Source: Porphyromonadaceae bacterium UBA7048 (GTDB lineage Bacteria > Bacteroidota > Bacteroidia > Bacteroidales > Muribaculaceae). From it: a stretch of 64,000 bases of DNA. A program made the position numbers and the translations under genes. Below the pieces are notes generated by a model. It ran no database searches, was not told the origin of the DNA, and was given only the letters and a program-made list of their open reading frames with translations. Location of the stretch: positions 1-64,000 of the forward strand of contig DLAL01000015.1 of the NCBI GenBank assembly GCA_002493945.1. Direction: 5' to 3'. Of this stretch, positions 42,523 to 51,900 are shown one piece after another (the first letter of the stretch is position 1; every line of letters starts with the position of its first letter).

Positions 42523-42530
42523 CAAAGATA
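42523..42530 (-). promoter_or_regulatory. rpiB promoter (-7 box)
   Basis: Minus-strand TATCTTTG, about 52 nt before the rpiB ATG. Confidence 0.6.
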
Positions 42531-42576
42531 ACAATTTTAGAGGATAGTTATCCCGATGTAAGCAGAAAAAAATTCG

Positions 42577-42584
42577 TACCTTTG
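42577..42584 (+). promoter_or_regulatory. DUF4421 gene promoter (-7 box)
   Basis: TACCTTTG ends only 8 nt before the ATG at 42593, so the mRNA would be nearly leaderless. No clear -33 element. Confidence 0.5.
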
Positions 42585-42592
42585 CAGCCTGT

Positions 42593-43651
42593 ATGAAATT
42601 GCGTCTTATATATCTGCCCTTCCTGTTCATCGCTTTAATGACCCTGTTGACCCCGGCACGTGCCGAGGCGCTGTCATTCAGCCTCGACTCTATAGCCGAG
42701 TGGGGACGCTTTCCGCGCTTCGTGGTGAACACCTACCGATGGGGCGACCGCTTCTTCAACGGCTACGACACCACCTACGTGCAGGGAGCCGGTCACAAGT
42801 TCAGCGCCAAACTCACATCGGAGAGCTGGGTGGACGGCTATCACTTCGAGCTGCCGAACTCCAAGCAGATTACTCTGATAAGCGACCCGTCGACATCTGC
42901 CGGCGTCTACCTGTCGTATCTGGCCGTGTCGGTGGGCTATGACGTGAATTTCAGTCAGATATTCGAGGGCAAGGACCTTTCGCGCAAGCGTTTCCGCTTC
43001 GGATTCAACTGCATGCTCTTCGGAGCCGAAGCATATCTGATACGCAATGACGGAGGTACGGTGATGCGCCGATGCGGCGACTACAACCATCTGAAAGTCA
43101 ACTTCAACGGTCTGACGACCAAGCTCTGGGGCATCGACACCTACTACTTCTTCAACCACCGCAAGTACTCCGAGGCGGCGTCCTTCAACTTCAGCCGCGT
43201 GCAGAAGCGGAGCCAGGGGTCGTTCTACGCCGGATTCTCCTTCTACTCCCAGGAACTCGACTTCAACTTCTCCGGACTGCCCGAGATTCTGCGCGAGCAG
43301 TTGCCCGAGGAGTGGCCCGACCGGCGCTACGAGGTGAACACCAAGAACTATGCCATCCGCGCCGGATATGCCTATAACTGGGTGTTCAAGCCGCAGTGGG
43401 TGCTCGGCGTGAGCGCTTCGCCCATCATAGGACTGCGCAAGGGCTACGTGTCGTACTCCGACTCGGACACATCATTCTCGATGTACAACCGCATCAAGGC
43501 ATCCGTGGTGTGGAACAGCCGCAACCACCGTCTGTTCTTCGGCGCCGTGGCCAAGTTCGACATGTCGATAGTGAACGACAAACGCACCACCTACACCGGC
43601 GGCGTGCTCAGTGGCGAGGCCGTGTTCGGAGTCCGCTTCGACCTGTGGTAG
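42593..43651 (+). CDS. DUF4421 family envelope protein
   Basis: The 352-aa protein has a signal peptide (LPFLFIALMTLLTPARA). The remainder is rich in aromatic residues alternating with polar ones (SVGYDVNFSQIFEGKDLSRK, RFGFNCMLFGAEAYLIRN, SFYAGFSFYSQELDFNF). It ends in a strand with C-terminal FDLW, consistent with an outer-membrane beta-barrel as proposed for DUF4421 proteins. Function unknown. A -7 box sits directly upstream. Confidence 0.72.
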   Translation: MKLRLIYLPFLFIALMTLLTPARAEALSFSLDSIAEWGRFPRFVVNTYRWGDRFFNGYDTTYVQGAGHKFSAKLTSESWVDGYHFELPNSKQITLISDPSTSAGVYLSYLAVSVGYDVNFSQIFEGKDLSRKRFRFGFNCMLFGAEAYLIRNDGGTVMRRCGDYNHLKVNFNGLTTKLWGIDTYYFFNHRKYSEAASFNFSRVQKRSQGSFYAGFSFYSQELDFNFSGLPEILREQLPEEWPDRRYEVNTKNYAIRAGYAYNWVFKPQWVLGVSASPIIGLRKGYVSYSDSDTSFSMYNRIKASVVWNSRNHRLFFGAVAKFDMSIVNDKRTTYTGGVLSGEAVFGVRFDLW

Positions 43652-43726
43652 CGGACCGCCGATTCACAAAAAAGCCTCGACAGAATAAAAAAGCGGACAA
43701 AATGTTCTAGATATGATTTTTTTTAG

Positions 43727-43734
43727 TAATTTTG
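43727..43734 (+). promoter_or_regulatory. Promoter (-7 box) of the methionine operon
   Basis: TAATTTTG at 43727-43734. The -33 region is weak. Start near 43741 places the leader peptide ATG about 37 nt into the transcript. Confidence 0.65.
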
Positions 43735-43777
43735 CCACCGAATCTCAATCAGAGCTATTATTAAGACACTGTATAAT

Positions 43778-43852
43778 ATGATTATCAGCCTCACTTCCAC
43801 CTTCTCGACAGTCATGTCGATGATGATGCGCAGCCGAGCGGACCGGGTGTGA
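43778..43852 (+). CDS. Methionine-rich leader peptide of the metY-metX-hom attenuator
   Basis: A 24-codon ORF begins MIISLTSTFSTV and contains Met-13, Ser-14, Met-15, Met-16, Met-17 before a basic tail. Three consecutive ATG codons (43820-43828) are the control codons: with scarce Met-tRNA a ribosome stalls there. The following segment GCGGACCG (43838-43845) is then free to pair with CGGTTCCGC (43893-43901), which blocks the terminator stem at 43892-43923. CTCAC (43790-43794) can pair with GTGAG (43849-43853) as the competing early hairpin, and TCGACA/TGTCGA (43805-43820) forms another. Its position directly in front of methionine genes supports ribosome-mediated attenuation. Confidence 0.8.
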   Translation: MIISLTSTFSTVMSMMMRSRADRV

Positions 43853-43891
43853 GACTTTGACATGCAGATACTCAACGAGCACACGACATAC

Positions 43892-43932
43892 ACGGTTCCG
43901 CAACCCACACGGTGCGGGACCGTTTCTTTTTC
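43892..43932 (+). terminator. Attenuator terminator of the methionine operon
   Basis: ACGGTTCCGCA (43892-43902) pairs with TGCGGGACCGT (43913-43923) over 11 bp (one U-G), followed by TTCTTTTTC. It lies between the leader peptide and metY, 46 nt before the metY ATG. Confidence 0.85.
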
Positions 43933-43977
43933 GCCCTCTTTACAGACTCTATCAGAAAAAAATAAATCAGCAGATAT

Positions 43978-45267
43978 ATGGACTATTCGAAACTCGGCTT
44001 CGCCACCCGGCAGATACACGCCGGACTCAACCCCTCGGAGGCCACCGGCTCGCGCGGCCTGGCCATCTATCCCACCGCCGCCTACCGCTTCAGGAGCTGC
44101 GACCATGCCGCACGGCTCTTCGAACTGAGCGAGGGCGGCAACATCTACACACGTCTCCAGAATCCCACCACATCGGCCTACGAGGAGCGCATAGCCGCCC
44201 TCTACGGAGGCGTGGGCGCGCTGGCAGTGTCGTCAGGCATGTCAGCGATATTCATCGCCATATCGGCGCTCGCCTCAGCCGGCGACAACATCGTGGCATC
44301 GCCTCTGCTCTACGGAGGGACCTACAACCAGTTCCGCCACAGCCTCCGCCGCCTCGGCGTGGAGGTACGCATATGCGCGAGCACCGACCCCGAGGACTTC
44401 CGCCGCGCCATCGACAGCCGCACACGGGCAGTCTTCGCCGAGAGCATGGGCAACCCCACATGCGAGGTGGTCGACCTCGAAGCCATCGGACACATCGCCG
44501 CCGAAGCCGGCGTGCCCTTCATCGTGGACAACACTTTCGGAGCCGGCGGCTACCTCTGCAATCCCTTCGACTGGGGCGCCAACATCATCGTCGACTCGGC
44601 AACGAAGTGGATCAACGGCCACGGCACGGCCATGGGCGGCATCATAGTCGACGGCGGCAACTTCGACTGGAGCAACGGGAAGTTCGCCTGCATCGACGGC
44701 CCCTCGGAAGGCTACCACGGCCTGAATTTCCGCGAGGCCTTCGGCAACGCAGCCTACATCGTGAAGTGCCGCGTCGACGGTCTGCGCGACTTCGGCACAT
44801 GCCCGTCGGCCTTCGACAGCTATCTGATGGCACTCGGTCTGGAGACCCTCTCGCTGCGCGTTCGCCATCAGGTGGAGTCCACCCGCAGGCTCGCCGAATA
44901 CCTGCGCGGCCACAAGGCGGTGAAGCGCGTGAGCTACGTGGGCTTCGAAGACCATCCCTCGCACCGGCTGGCCCGGAAGTACTTCCGCTTCGGCAGCTCG
45001 GCTGTGCTGAACGTCGAGCTGCAGGGGACGGTCGGGACCTCCGCGCGCTTCGTGGAGGCGCTCCAGCTATGCGCTCACATGACCATGATAGGCGACTCAG
45101 TCACGGTAGTGACGCATCCGGCATCGACCACCCACAAGCAGCTCTCCGAGGCCGACCTCGAAGCCGCCGGCGTCACGCCCACGCTCCTGCGCATATCCCT
45201 CGGACTGGAGGACGTCGAGGACATCATCGCCGATTTCGAACACGGATTCGCCGCCGCCGGACTATGA
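43978..45267 (+). CDS. metY: O-acetylhomoserine sulfhydrylase (MetY)
   Basis: The 429-aa PLP enzyme of the Cys/Met metabolism family makes homocysteine from O-acetyl-homoserine and sulfide. Motifs are TRQIHAGLNPSEATGSRG, YTRLQNPTTSAYEERIAALY, AVSSGMSAIFIAISALAS, VDNTFGAGGYLCNPFDWGAN and the PLP-lysine region IIVDSATKWINGHGTAMGG. The ~430 aa length fits MetY rather than the shorter MetB/MetC. First gene of the attenuated operon. Its stop overlaps the metX start (ATGA). Confidence 0.92.
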   Translation: MDYSKLGFATRQIHAGLNPSEATGSRGLAIYPTAAYRFRSCDHAARLFELSEGGNIYTRLQNPTTSAYEERIAALYGGVGALAVSSGMSAIFIAISALASAGDNIVASPLLYGGTYNQFRHSLRRLGVEVRICASTDPEDFRRAIDSRTRAVFAESMGNPTCEVVDLEAIGHIAAEAGVPFIVDNTFGAGGYLCNPFDWGANIIVDSATKWINGHGTAMGGIIVDGGNFDWSNGKFACIDGPSEGYHGLNFREAFGNAAYIVKCRVDGLRDFGTCPSAFDSYLMALGLETLSLRVRHQVESTRRLAEYLRGHKAVKRVSYVGFEDHPSHRLARKYFRFGSSAVLNVELQGTVGTSARFVEALQLCAHMTMIGDSVTVVTHPASTTHKQLSEADLEAAGVTPTLLRISLGLEDVEDIIADFEHGFAAAGL

Positions 45268-46277
45268 TACAGTACTTCGAGTACCCTCATCCCTTCGAAC
45301 TCGAGCAGGGCGGCACGCTGCCCTGCCTGACCATAGCCTACCACACCTACGGGCGCCTCAGCCCCGAAGGCGACAACGTGGTGTGGGTCTGCCATGCCCT
45401 GACGGCCAACAGCGACGTGGCCGACTGGTGGCCGCACACGGTGGAGGCCGGAGCCTTCCTTGACCCCGACCGATACTTCACGGTGTGCGCCAACATCCTG
45501 GGCTCGCACTACGGCACCACCGGCCCCCTCACTCCGCTGCCGCCCGAAGGCCGTCCGCTCTACAGCCGATTCCCGGCACTGACCATAGGCGACATGGCCC
45601 GTGCCCACGCGCTGCTGGCCGACCATCTCGGCATAGGGCGCATCCGCCGGCTCGTGGGCAGCTCGGTCGGCGGCTTTCAGGCGCTGGAGTGGGCCGTGCA
45701 GCAGCCCGCGCGCTTCGGCAGCCTGGCGCTCATAGCTACTGACGCAAAGGCATCTGCATGGACCATAGCCGTGGACGAGACCCAGCGCATGGCCATCATG
45801 GCCGACCCCACCTACGGCGAGGAGCGCCCCGACGCAGCCTCGGCCGGACTTGCGGCGGCACGCGCCATAGGCATGCTCACCTACCGAGGCCCGTGGGGCT
45901 ACAACCGCACGCAGACCGACCCCGAGGGACTCGCCCCCGGAGCCGTGCACCGCGCCTGCACCTACCAGCGCCATCAGGGCGAGAAGCTGTGCCGGCGCTA
46001 CAACGCATACTCCTACGTGGCCATCCTCGACGCCTTCGACACCTACGACATAGGGCGCGGACGCGGCGGCCTGGAGGCAGCCCTGGCCACGCTGACGATG
46101 CCAGCCACGGTGGTGGCCATCACATCGGACATCATCTTCACTCCGGCGGAGATGCGTCTGCTGGCCTCGCGGCTGCCGCACGCCGCCTACTACGAGATAG
46201 ACTCCGACATGGGCCACGACGGCTTCCTGGTCGAACACGAACAACTGAACAGAATATTACGCGAACCATATGAGTAA
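45264..46277 (+). CDS. metX: Homoserine O-acyltransferase (MetX)
   Basis: The protein has 337 aa from ATG 45264, coupled to metY by a 4-nt overlap. The alpha/beta-hydrolase fold has oxyanion/entry motif VVWVCHALTANSDVADWW, NILGSHYGTTGP, nucleophile Ser in LVGSSVGGFQALEW, Asp in AITSDIIFTP and His in DMGHDGFLVEH. It forms O-acetyl- (or O-succinyl-) homoserine, the MetY substrate. A much longer frame beginning at 43857 runs through metY in another frame and is an artefact. The last 8 nt overlap hom. Confidence 0.92.
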   Translation: MIQYFEYPHPFELEQGGTLPCLTIAYHTYGRLSPEGDNVVWVCHALTANSDVADWWPHTVEAGAFLDPDRYFTVCANILGSHYGTTGPLTPLPPEGRPLYSRFPALTIGDMARAHALLADHLGIGRIRRLVGSSVGGFQALEWAVQQPARFGSLALIATDAKASAWTIAVDETQRMAIMADPTYGEERPDAASAGLAAARAIGMLTYRGPWGYNRTQTDPEGLAPGAVHRACTYQRHQGEKLCRRYNAYSYVAILDAFDTYDIGRGRGGLEAALATLTMPATVVAITSDIIFTPAEMRLLASRLPHAAYYEIDSDMGHDGFLVEHEQLNRILREPYE

Positions 46278-47481
46278 GATCAACATAGGACTCTTCGGCT
46301 TCGGCACCGTCGGGCAGGGAGTCTACGAGGTGCTGCGACGCACCAAGAACGCGCACGCCGAGATACGGCGCATCTGTGTGCGCAATTTAGCCAAGCCACG
46401 CGCCACCGAGGTGCCCGACGGACTGCTGACCGACCGCGCCGAGGACATATTCGGCGACCCCGACATCAACCTGATAGTCGAGCTTGTGGACAATGCCGAC
46501 GCATCGTTCAGCATCGTGAGCACGGCACTGAGCCGCGGCATACCCGTGGTGTCGGGCAGCAAGGCCATGATAGCGCGCCACCTGCCCGAGCTCATCGAGC
46601 TCCAGCACCGCCACGACACGGCGCTGCTCTACGACGCCTCGTCGTGCGGCTCCATACCGGTGATACGCAATCTTGAGGAGTACTACGACAACGACCTGCT
46701 GCTTGAGGTGAAGGGCATCCTCAACGGCTCGTCGAACTACATTCTCTCGCGCGTCTTCGACCACGGCGAGAGCTACGACGACGCCCTGAGGCGCGCCCAG
46801 CAGCTCGGATTCGCCGAGAGCGACCCGTCATTCGACATCGAGGGCTACGACGCGCTCTTCAAGCTCATCATCATCACCGTCCACGCCCTGGGCCGCTTTG
46901 TCCCGGCCGAGGACGTCTTCACCTTCGGCATATCGCACCTGCAGGACGCCGACATCCGCTTTGCGCGCGAGAAAGGCGTGAAGATAAAGCTCGTGGCACA
47001 GGTGGCCAAGGTGGCCGACGACCGCTTCACGATGTTCGTCATGCCCGAGCTGGTGGAGAAGTCGAAGTACATCTACTCGGTCGACGACGAGTACAACGGC
47101 GTGGTGATACGCGGCGAGTGCTACGACCGCCAGTTCATGTTCGGCAAGGGCGCCGGAGGACTCCCCACGGCATCGTCGATACTGAGCGACATCATGGCGC
47201 GCCTCCACGGCTACCGCTACGAATACAAGAAGATGGCCTTCTCCGACCGCCCGTCATACACCACCGACATCAGCCTGACGGTGTACGTGCGCTACGCCTC
47301 GACCGACATCCCCTCGCTGCTCGACTTCACCGGCACGACCGTGCGCCACTTCTCGCCCGGTGCGAACTACATCATCGGCCAGGTGAAGCTGAGCGAGCTC
47401 ATCGCAAAAAGGCATGTGCTCGGCGCCAAGGATGTCTTCATAGCCAACATCCCGACCTTCTTCGTAGAGAAGGATAACTGA
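46270..47481 (+). CDS. hom: Homoserine dehydrogenase
   Basis: The 403-aa enzyme reduces aspartate semialdehyde to homoserine, the MetX substrate. It has the NAD(P)-binding motif INIGLFGFGTVGQGVYEVL, VSGSKAMIARHLPELIEL, the catalytic region VKGILNGSSNYILSRVFDHG and SFDIEGYDALFKLIIIT. The C-terminal ~90 residues may be ACT-like but are short. It is a free-standing Hom, not fused to aspartokinase, so the operon provides a dedicated homoserine supply for methionine under Met attenuation control. Confidence 0.92.
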   Translation: MSKINIGLFGFGTVGQGVYEVLRRTKNAHAEIRRICVRNLAKPRATEVPDGLLTDRAEDIFGDPDINLIVELVDNADASFSIVSTALSRGIPVVSGSKAMIARHLPELIELQHRHDTALLYDASSCGSIPVIRNLEEYYDNDLLLEVKGILNGSSNYILSRVFDHGESYDDALRRAQQLGFAESDPSFDIEGYDALFKLIIITVHALGRFVPAEDVFTFGISHLQDADIRFAREKGVKIKLVAQVAKVADDRFTMFVMPELVEKSKYIYSVDDEYNGVVIRGECYDRQFMFGKGAGGLPTASSILSDIMARLHGYRYEYKKMAFSDRPSYTTDISLTVYVRYASTDIPSLLDFTGTTVRHFSPGANYIIGQVKLSELIAKRHVLGAKDVFIANIPTFFVEKDN

Positions 47482-47500
47482 CGAGAGCAGAATCTGACTT

Positions 47501-47545
47501 GTCAGACCTGTCGGACATGTCAGACCCGTCCGACAAGTCCGACCC
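47501..47545 (+). repeat. Five tandem 9-bp units with GTCnGAC core
   Basis: GTCnGAC occurs at 47501, 47510, 47519, 47528 and 47537 with an exact 9-bp period. The core is palindromic and the variable middle base is A, G, A, C, C. The array sits between the hom stop and its terminator. Possible protein-binding array or slipped-strand product. Confidence 0.7.
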
Positions 47546-47591
47546 CACAAAAAGAAGGGGCCGCGCCCGTGCGCGGTCCCTTCTTTTTGTG
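47546..47591. terminator. 21-bp bidirectional terminator
   Basis: The left arm starts CACAAAAAGAAGGGG (47546-47560) and continues CCGCGC. The right arm GCGCGGTCCC...TTTTTGTG (47571-47591) pairs fully apart from one G-U. It serves hom (plus) and the OmpA gene (minus). Confidence 0.93.
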
Positions 47592-47606
47592 GTATAGTGT
47601 GAGTGC

Positions 47607-48815
47607 TTATTCGGCGCTGAAGATTACGATGCGGTTCCAGTTGTTCTCGTTGTAAGGCTGGGAGTCGCTGCCCTTAGCGGAGATGGCGAGGCGGTCGGGG
47701 TTGATGCCGTATTCGTTCACGAGGGCGTCATAGACAGCCTGAGCGCGGCGCTTGGAGAGGTTCATGTTGTAAGCCGACGTACCGGTGTCCTTGTCTGCGT
47801 AGCCCCGGATTTCGACGTTCTGACCGGGATTGGCCTTCATCCATTCAGCCACATTGTAGACGTTGACTTTCTCCATGGGAGATATCTTTGCAGAGTTGAG
47901 GGTGAAGCGTACGGTGGCCATGAGGGGCACTTCGACGGTTTCCTGCACTTCCGTGACTTCTGCCACTTCGGGGCACGGGAGCTGCGATTCGGCGACGGCG
48001 AGGGCTGCTGCCGTGGTGGCGAGGGCGCCGCGGAGTTCGTTGACCTGACCGTTCAGGTTGTCGATATATCCGAGGTAGTCGCAGGGATTGTACTGCTGGT
48101 AGTCGCGGCCGCCGAAGGTGACGGTGAAGCCGCCGTTGAGAGTGACGTTGATGTCGACGGGATAGCCTTCGCAGATGTCGTTGAAGTTATCGCCGTAGAA
48201 CGATCCGCGTGCTTCGGTGAAGAAGTCGACGTACTTGCAGAGGCGGAAGCGGAGCTGAATACCAGCCGACACGGGGAGCGTCCACTGGTTGCTGCGGACG
48301 TGGCCGTCGCGACCGATGATTTCGCCCGAAGGACGGAATTTCCAGGTATAGGTGCCGCCCAGACCGACGAACGGGATGACGGAGAATACGCGCTTGCTGT
48401 TGACGCCGCCCAGGGAGTTGAACATATCCCACATGAAGTCGAGGTTGGCGCCTACGTAATTGAATTTATCCATATGTCCGGCGCGTTCGGCATGGAGAGG
48501 GCCTCCATTGAAGACGAGGCGCCATCCCATATAGGGCGAGAACCATTTGCCGAAGCCGGCATTGTAGTTCATCGTCAGATGACCTTCACGGTGGCCCTGT
48601 TCGGTGCGTCCTTCCACGAAAGGAACAGCGAAACCGGCACCGAGCTGGATGAACCAGTTGTCTTTCTTATCTACATAGTAGTGGGTCTTGCAGGGAACGT
48701 CTGCAATAACGGCGGTTTCCTCCACTACGACGGCTTCGTCCTGGGCATTGGCCCTGAGAGCCGGCATCAAAAGTGCGCAACATGCAGCGGTGGTGAATAA
48801 TGCTTTCGTTTTCAT
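47607..48815 (-). CDS. OmpA-family outer membrane protein
   Basis: The protein has 402 aa from ATG 48815, opening a signal peptide (ALFTTAACCALLMPALRANA); the longer frame from 48953 is upstream noise. The N-terminal half is a beta-barrel (NWFIQLGAGFAVPFVEGRTE, FSPYMGWRLVFNGGPLHAER, FGLGGTYTWKF-like strands). A coiled region follows (YIDNLNGQVNELRGALATTA). The C-terminal peptidoglycan-binding OmpA domain has NVEIRGYADKDTGTSAYNMN and LSKRRAQAVYDALVNEYGIN. A structural porin-like protein linking outer membrane and wall. Confidence 0.92.
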   Translation of the reverse strand: MKTKALFTTAACCALLMPALRANAQDEAVVVEETAVIADVPCKTHYYVDKKDNWFIQLGAGFAVPFVEGRTEQGHREGHLTMNYNAGFGKWFSPYMGWRLVFNGGPLHAERAGHMDKFNYVGANLDFMWDMFNSLGGVNSKRVFSVIPFVGLGGTYTWKFRPSGEIIGRDGHVRSNQWTLPVSAGIQLRFRLCKYVDFFTEARGSFYGDNFNDICEGYPVDINVTLNGGFTVTFGGRDYQQYNPCDYLGYIDNLNGQVNELRGALATTAAALAVAESQLPCPEVAEVTEVQETVEVPLMATVRFTLNSAKISPMEKVNVYNVAEWMKANPGQNVEIRGYADKDTGTSAYNMNLSKRRAQAVYDALVNEYGINPDRLAISAKGSDSQPYNENNWNRIVIFSAE

Positions 48816-48902
48816 TTCTGTTGAGAGTAGTTTTGTTTGACGTATTTTTCTTTTTTTGAAGATATAACACGCCGTTTTTAATTTTTGTTCGCATATCGCA
48901 AC

Positions 48903-48942
48903 AAAACGAAAACGGCCACAGCGCCGTTCGCGCCGTGGCCGT
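48903..48942 (-). terminator. Terminator of the beta-galactosidase gene
   Basis: ACGGCCAC (48912-48919) and GTGGCCGT (48935-48942) enclose a GC-rich inner helix. The minus strand then reads TTTTCGTTTTG. Confidence 0.8.
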
Positions 48943-48972
48943 AAAACATTCATGCTGAGTGCTGCGCCGCCG

Positions 48973-51900
48973 TCAGAATGTGTATCCCTGATGCTTGACA
49001 GGCTTCATGATGAACGTGAAGGTATAGTCGCCGTAGGGGAGCATGTACTGTTTCTGAGGTATGGAGCCCCAGCTGTCGACGCATCCCAGACCCATCTGTA
49101 CCTTGTCGATGAGGACATTGGTGAAGGGAGCCTTCTCTACCTCGGGCGAGTGGCGCTGGTGCTTCTCGGTGCCGTCGTCGAGGCTCTCGACGGTGTAGTT
49201 CAGGGCCGAAGCCGAGAAGGGCGCGTCGGATGTGAACTCGAGGCCCGTGCCGCCGGCATTGAGCTGCTTCCACGAGCGGACGTCGCTCTTGGTGCCGTTC
49301 TCCTGCGGACGGATGTAGGGATAGAACTGGTCTGCCACCGTCTGGCGGTAGAGTCCCACAGGCTGGCTGTCCTTGCGGTCGGAGTAGTTCTCCACAGGGC
49401 CGCGGCCGTAGTACTCGATTTCGCCGAACGACAGAGGCATACGCATCTGCATGCCGAAGCGGAAGAGGGGAGCCACATCGGCGCCGGGAGTGGCCTTGAG
49501 AGCCTCGGTGACGCGCACGGCGCCCGCATTGTTGATCAGGTAGGTCAGGGTCAGGCCGGCCTTAACGGCAGGAATGTCATATGCTGCGGTGACCTCGATC
49601 ATGCCGTCGGCAGTCCGGGCAGACTTCAGCGACGTGAGCCTGATGTCGGGATTGCGCCATGCGGCGTACTTGTTCTGGAGGTTGGCGCCCATGTCGTTGT
49701 CGGTGGGAGCGCGCCAGAAGCTCGGGGTGAGCTCGGTGCCCTGCTCCATCATCTGAGTGCCATTGACTTCATAGCGGTTCATGAAGCCTGAGCGGCGGCT
49801 GAACTCTACGGAGAAATTCTCGCCGCGGACTATCATGGCGTTTGCCTGATTGTCGATGACCTCAGGCTCGACCACGGCCGTATTGGGCTGCGTCTCGTTG
49901 GCCAGGGTCATGTCGGTCTTGACGGGAGCGGAGAGGGCGAGCTGGTCGTAGGCCACCACGGTGCCGGCAGGCAGAGGGCCGTCGGCGTTGCGGAGCGAGT
50001 AGCGCACGTTGAGGAAGTACTCGGCGCCGTCGCCCGTGGCAGGCAGAGGCAGAGTGACGTCGGCGGTCTTCTGAGGCTCTACGGCCGGAAGGTCAGCGCG
50101 GCCCGAGGCCACGGGGCGTCCGTTGCGGATGACTTCCCAGTCCATGACCACGTAGTCGAGCGGACGGAAGAAGTTCTCATTGTAGACGCTCACCACGCCC
50201 TTGCCGAGGTTCTTCGGACGGGTCCAGATGTTCTGATAGTAGTAAGCCACCTCGTAGGCGTGGGGATTGAGCACGCGGTCGGGGCTTATGAGGCCGTTGT
50301 CGCAGAAGTTGTTGTCAGAGGCGTCGAAGCGGTTGAAGTCGCCGCCGTAGGCGTAGATTTCCACTCCGTCCTTGCCCTTCCAGCGGATGCTCTGGTCCAC
50401 GAAGTCCCAGATGAAGCCGCCCTGGTAGGCCGGATACTTGCGGACGAGGTCCCAGTACTCCCTGAAGCCGCCGCCGGAGTTACCCATGGCGTGGGCGTAC
50501 TCACACTGTATCAGAGGCTTGCCGTGAGGATTCTCGGAGTACTTGGCGCAGTGCTCGTAGTCGTAGTACATCGGGCAGAAGATGTCGGTGTGGTCGTTCC
50601 AGCCGGCGCGCTCGTACTGCACCGGGCGCGAGGGGTCCGTAGCCTTGATGTCCTTGTAGACTTCGACGAAGTTCTCGCCGTCGCCGGCCTCGTTGCCCAT
50701 CGACCAGAAGATGATGGAGGGATAGTTGAAGTTGCGTGCCACGTGGCGGCGGTTGCGCTCCAGGTGCATCAGCTTGAAGTCCGGACGGATGGCCAGAGTC
50801 TTCTCGTCGTAGCCCATGCCGTGGCTCTCGAGGTTGGCCTCGGCCACGAGGTAGAGGCCGTAGCGGTCGCACAGGTCATACCAGTATGCGTCGTCGGGAT
50901 AGTGGCAGGTGCGGACGGCGTTGATGTTCATGCGCTTCATGATGGCGGCGTCCTGCTCCATGCGCTCGGGCGACACCACATATCCGCCGTCGGGGTCGAG
51001 CTCGTGGCGGTCGGCGCCCTTGAAGAGCACGGGCTGACCGTTGACGAGCACCTGGTTGCCGGCGAGCTCTATCTTGCGGAAGCCCACGTTGACGGGCACT
51101 ACTTCGTCGGTGCCTTCCATCGTGGCGATGAGTTTATAGAGGTAGGGAGCCTCGGCCGACCACTTGCGCGGATTCTTCACGTCGATGACGATGCGGCCTG
51201 ACTTGGCTGCCTTGGCCGTAGCCACGGTCTTGCCCTCGGCGTCGAGGAGGTCGATGTTCACCTTGCCCGAACCCTTGAGCGTGAGGTCCACGTTGAGCTT
51301 GCCGTCGGTGTATGTGCCGTCGAGGTCGGGGGTGACGCGGATGTCGGCTATGCGGTTGCGGCTGCGTGCGTAGAGGTAGCAGTCACGGCCTACGCCGCAG
51401 AAGCGGAAGAAGTCCTGGTCCTCGAAGTAGGAACCGTCGCACCAGCGGAACACCTGGAAGGCGATGAGGTTCTCCTTGCCGGGGGTCACGTAGGGCGTGA
51501 TGTCGAACTCTGCCTCGAGCTTGCTGTCCTCGCTGTAGCCCACGAAGCGGCCGTTGACCCACAGATAGATGTTGGAGGTCACCGAGCCGAAGTGCGCGAA
51601 GATTTCCTTGCCCTTCCAGTCGGCCGGAATTTTGAATTCGCGGCGGTAGGAGCCCACGTGGTTGTCCTCTACGGGCACTTCGGGCGGATTGCTGGCGAAG
51701 CTGTTGCGCCATCCGTAGCCTATGTTGACGTACTGTGGGTCACCGTAGCCGTTGAGCTCCCATACGCCGGGAACGGGCATGGTGCCCCAGCCCTTGTCGT
51801 TGAAGTCCTTCTTCCAGAATTCCGTCGGACGGGCCGACGCGTCGTTCACCCAGTTGAAGCGCCAGGTGCCGTTCATGCTGAGATAGTTCTGCGACTGTTT

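Noticed and set aside
43857..45263. N-terminal part of an 806-codon frame ending in metX
   Set aside because: It runs through metY in the wrong frame and is Arg/His/Pro-rich; the metX domain begins at 45264.
45075..46244. 389-codon minus-strand ORF over metX
   Set aside because: Antisense shadow of a gene with intact catalytic motifs.
47501..47545. CRISPR or REP element
   Set aside because: The 9-bp period is too short for CRISPR, and there is no larger imperfect palindrome as in REP elements.
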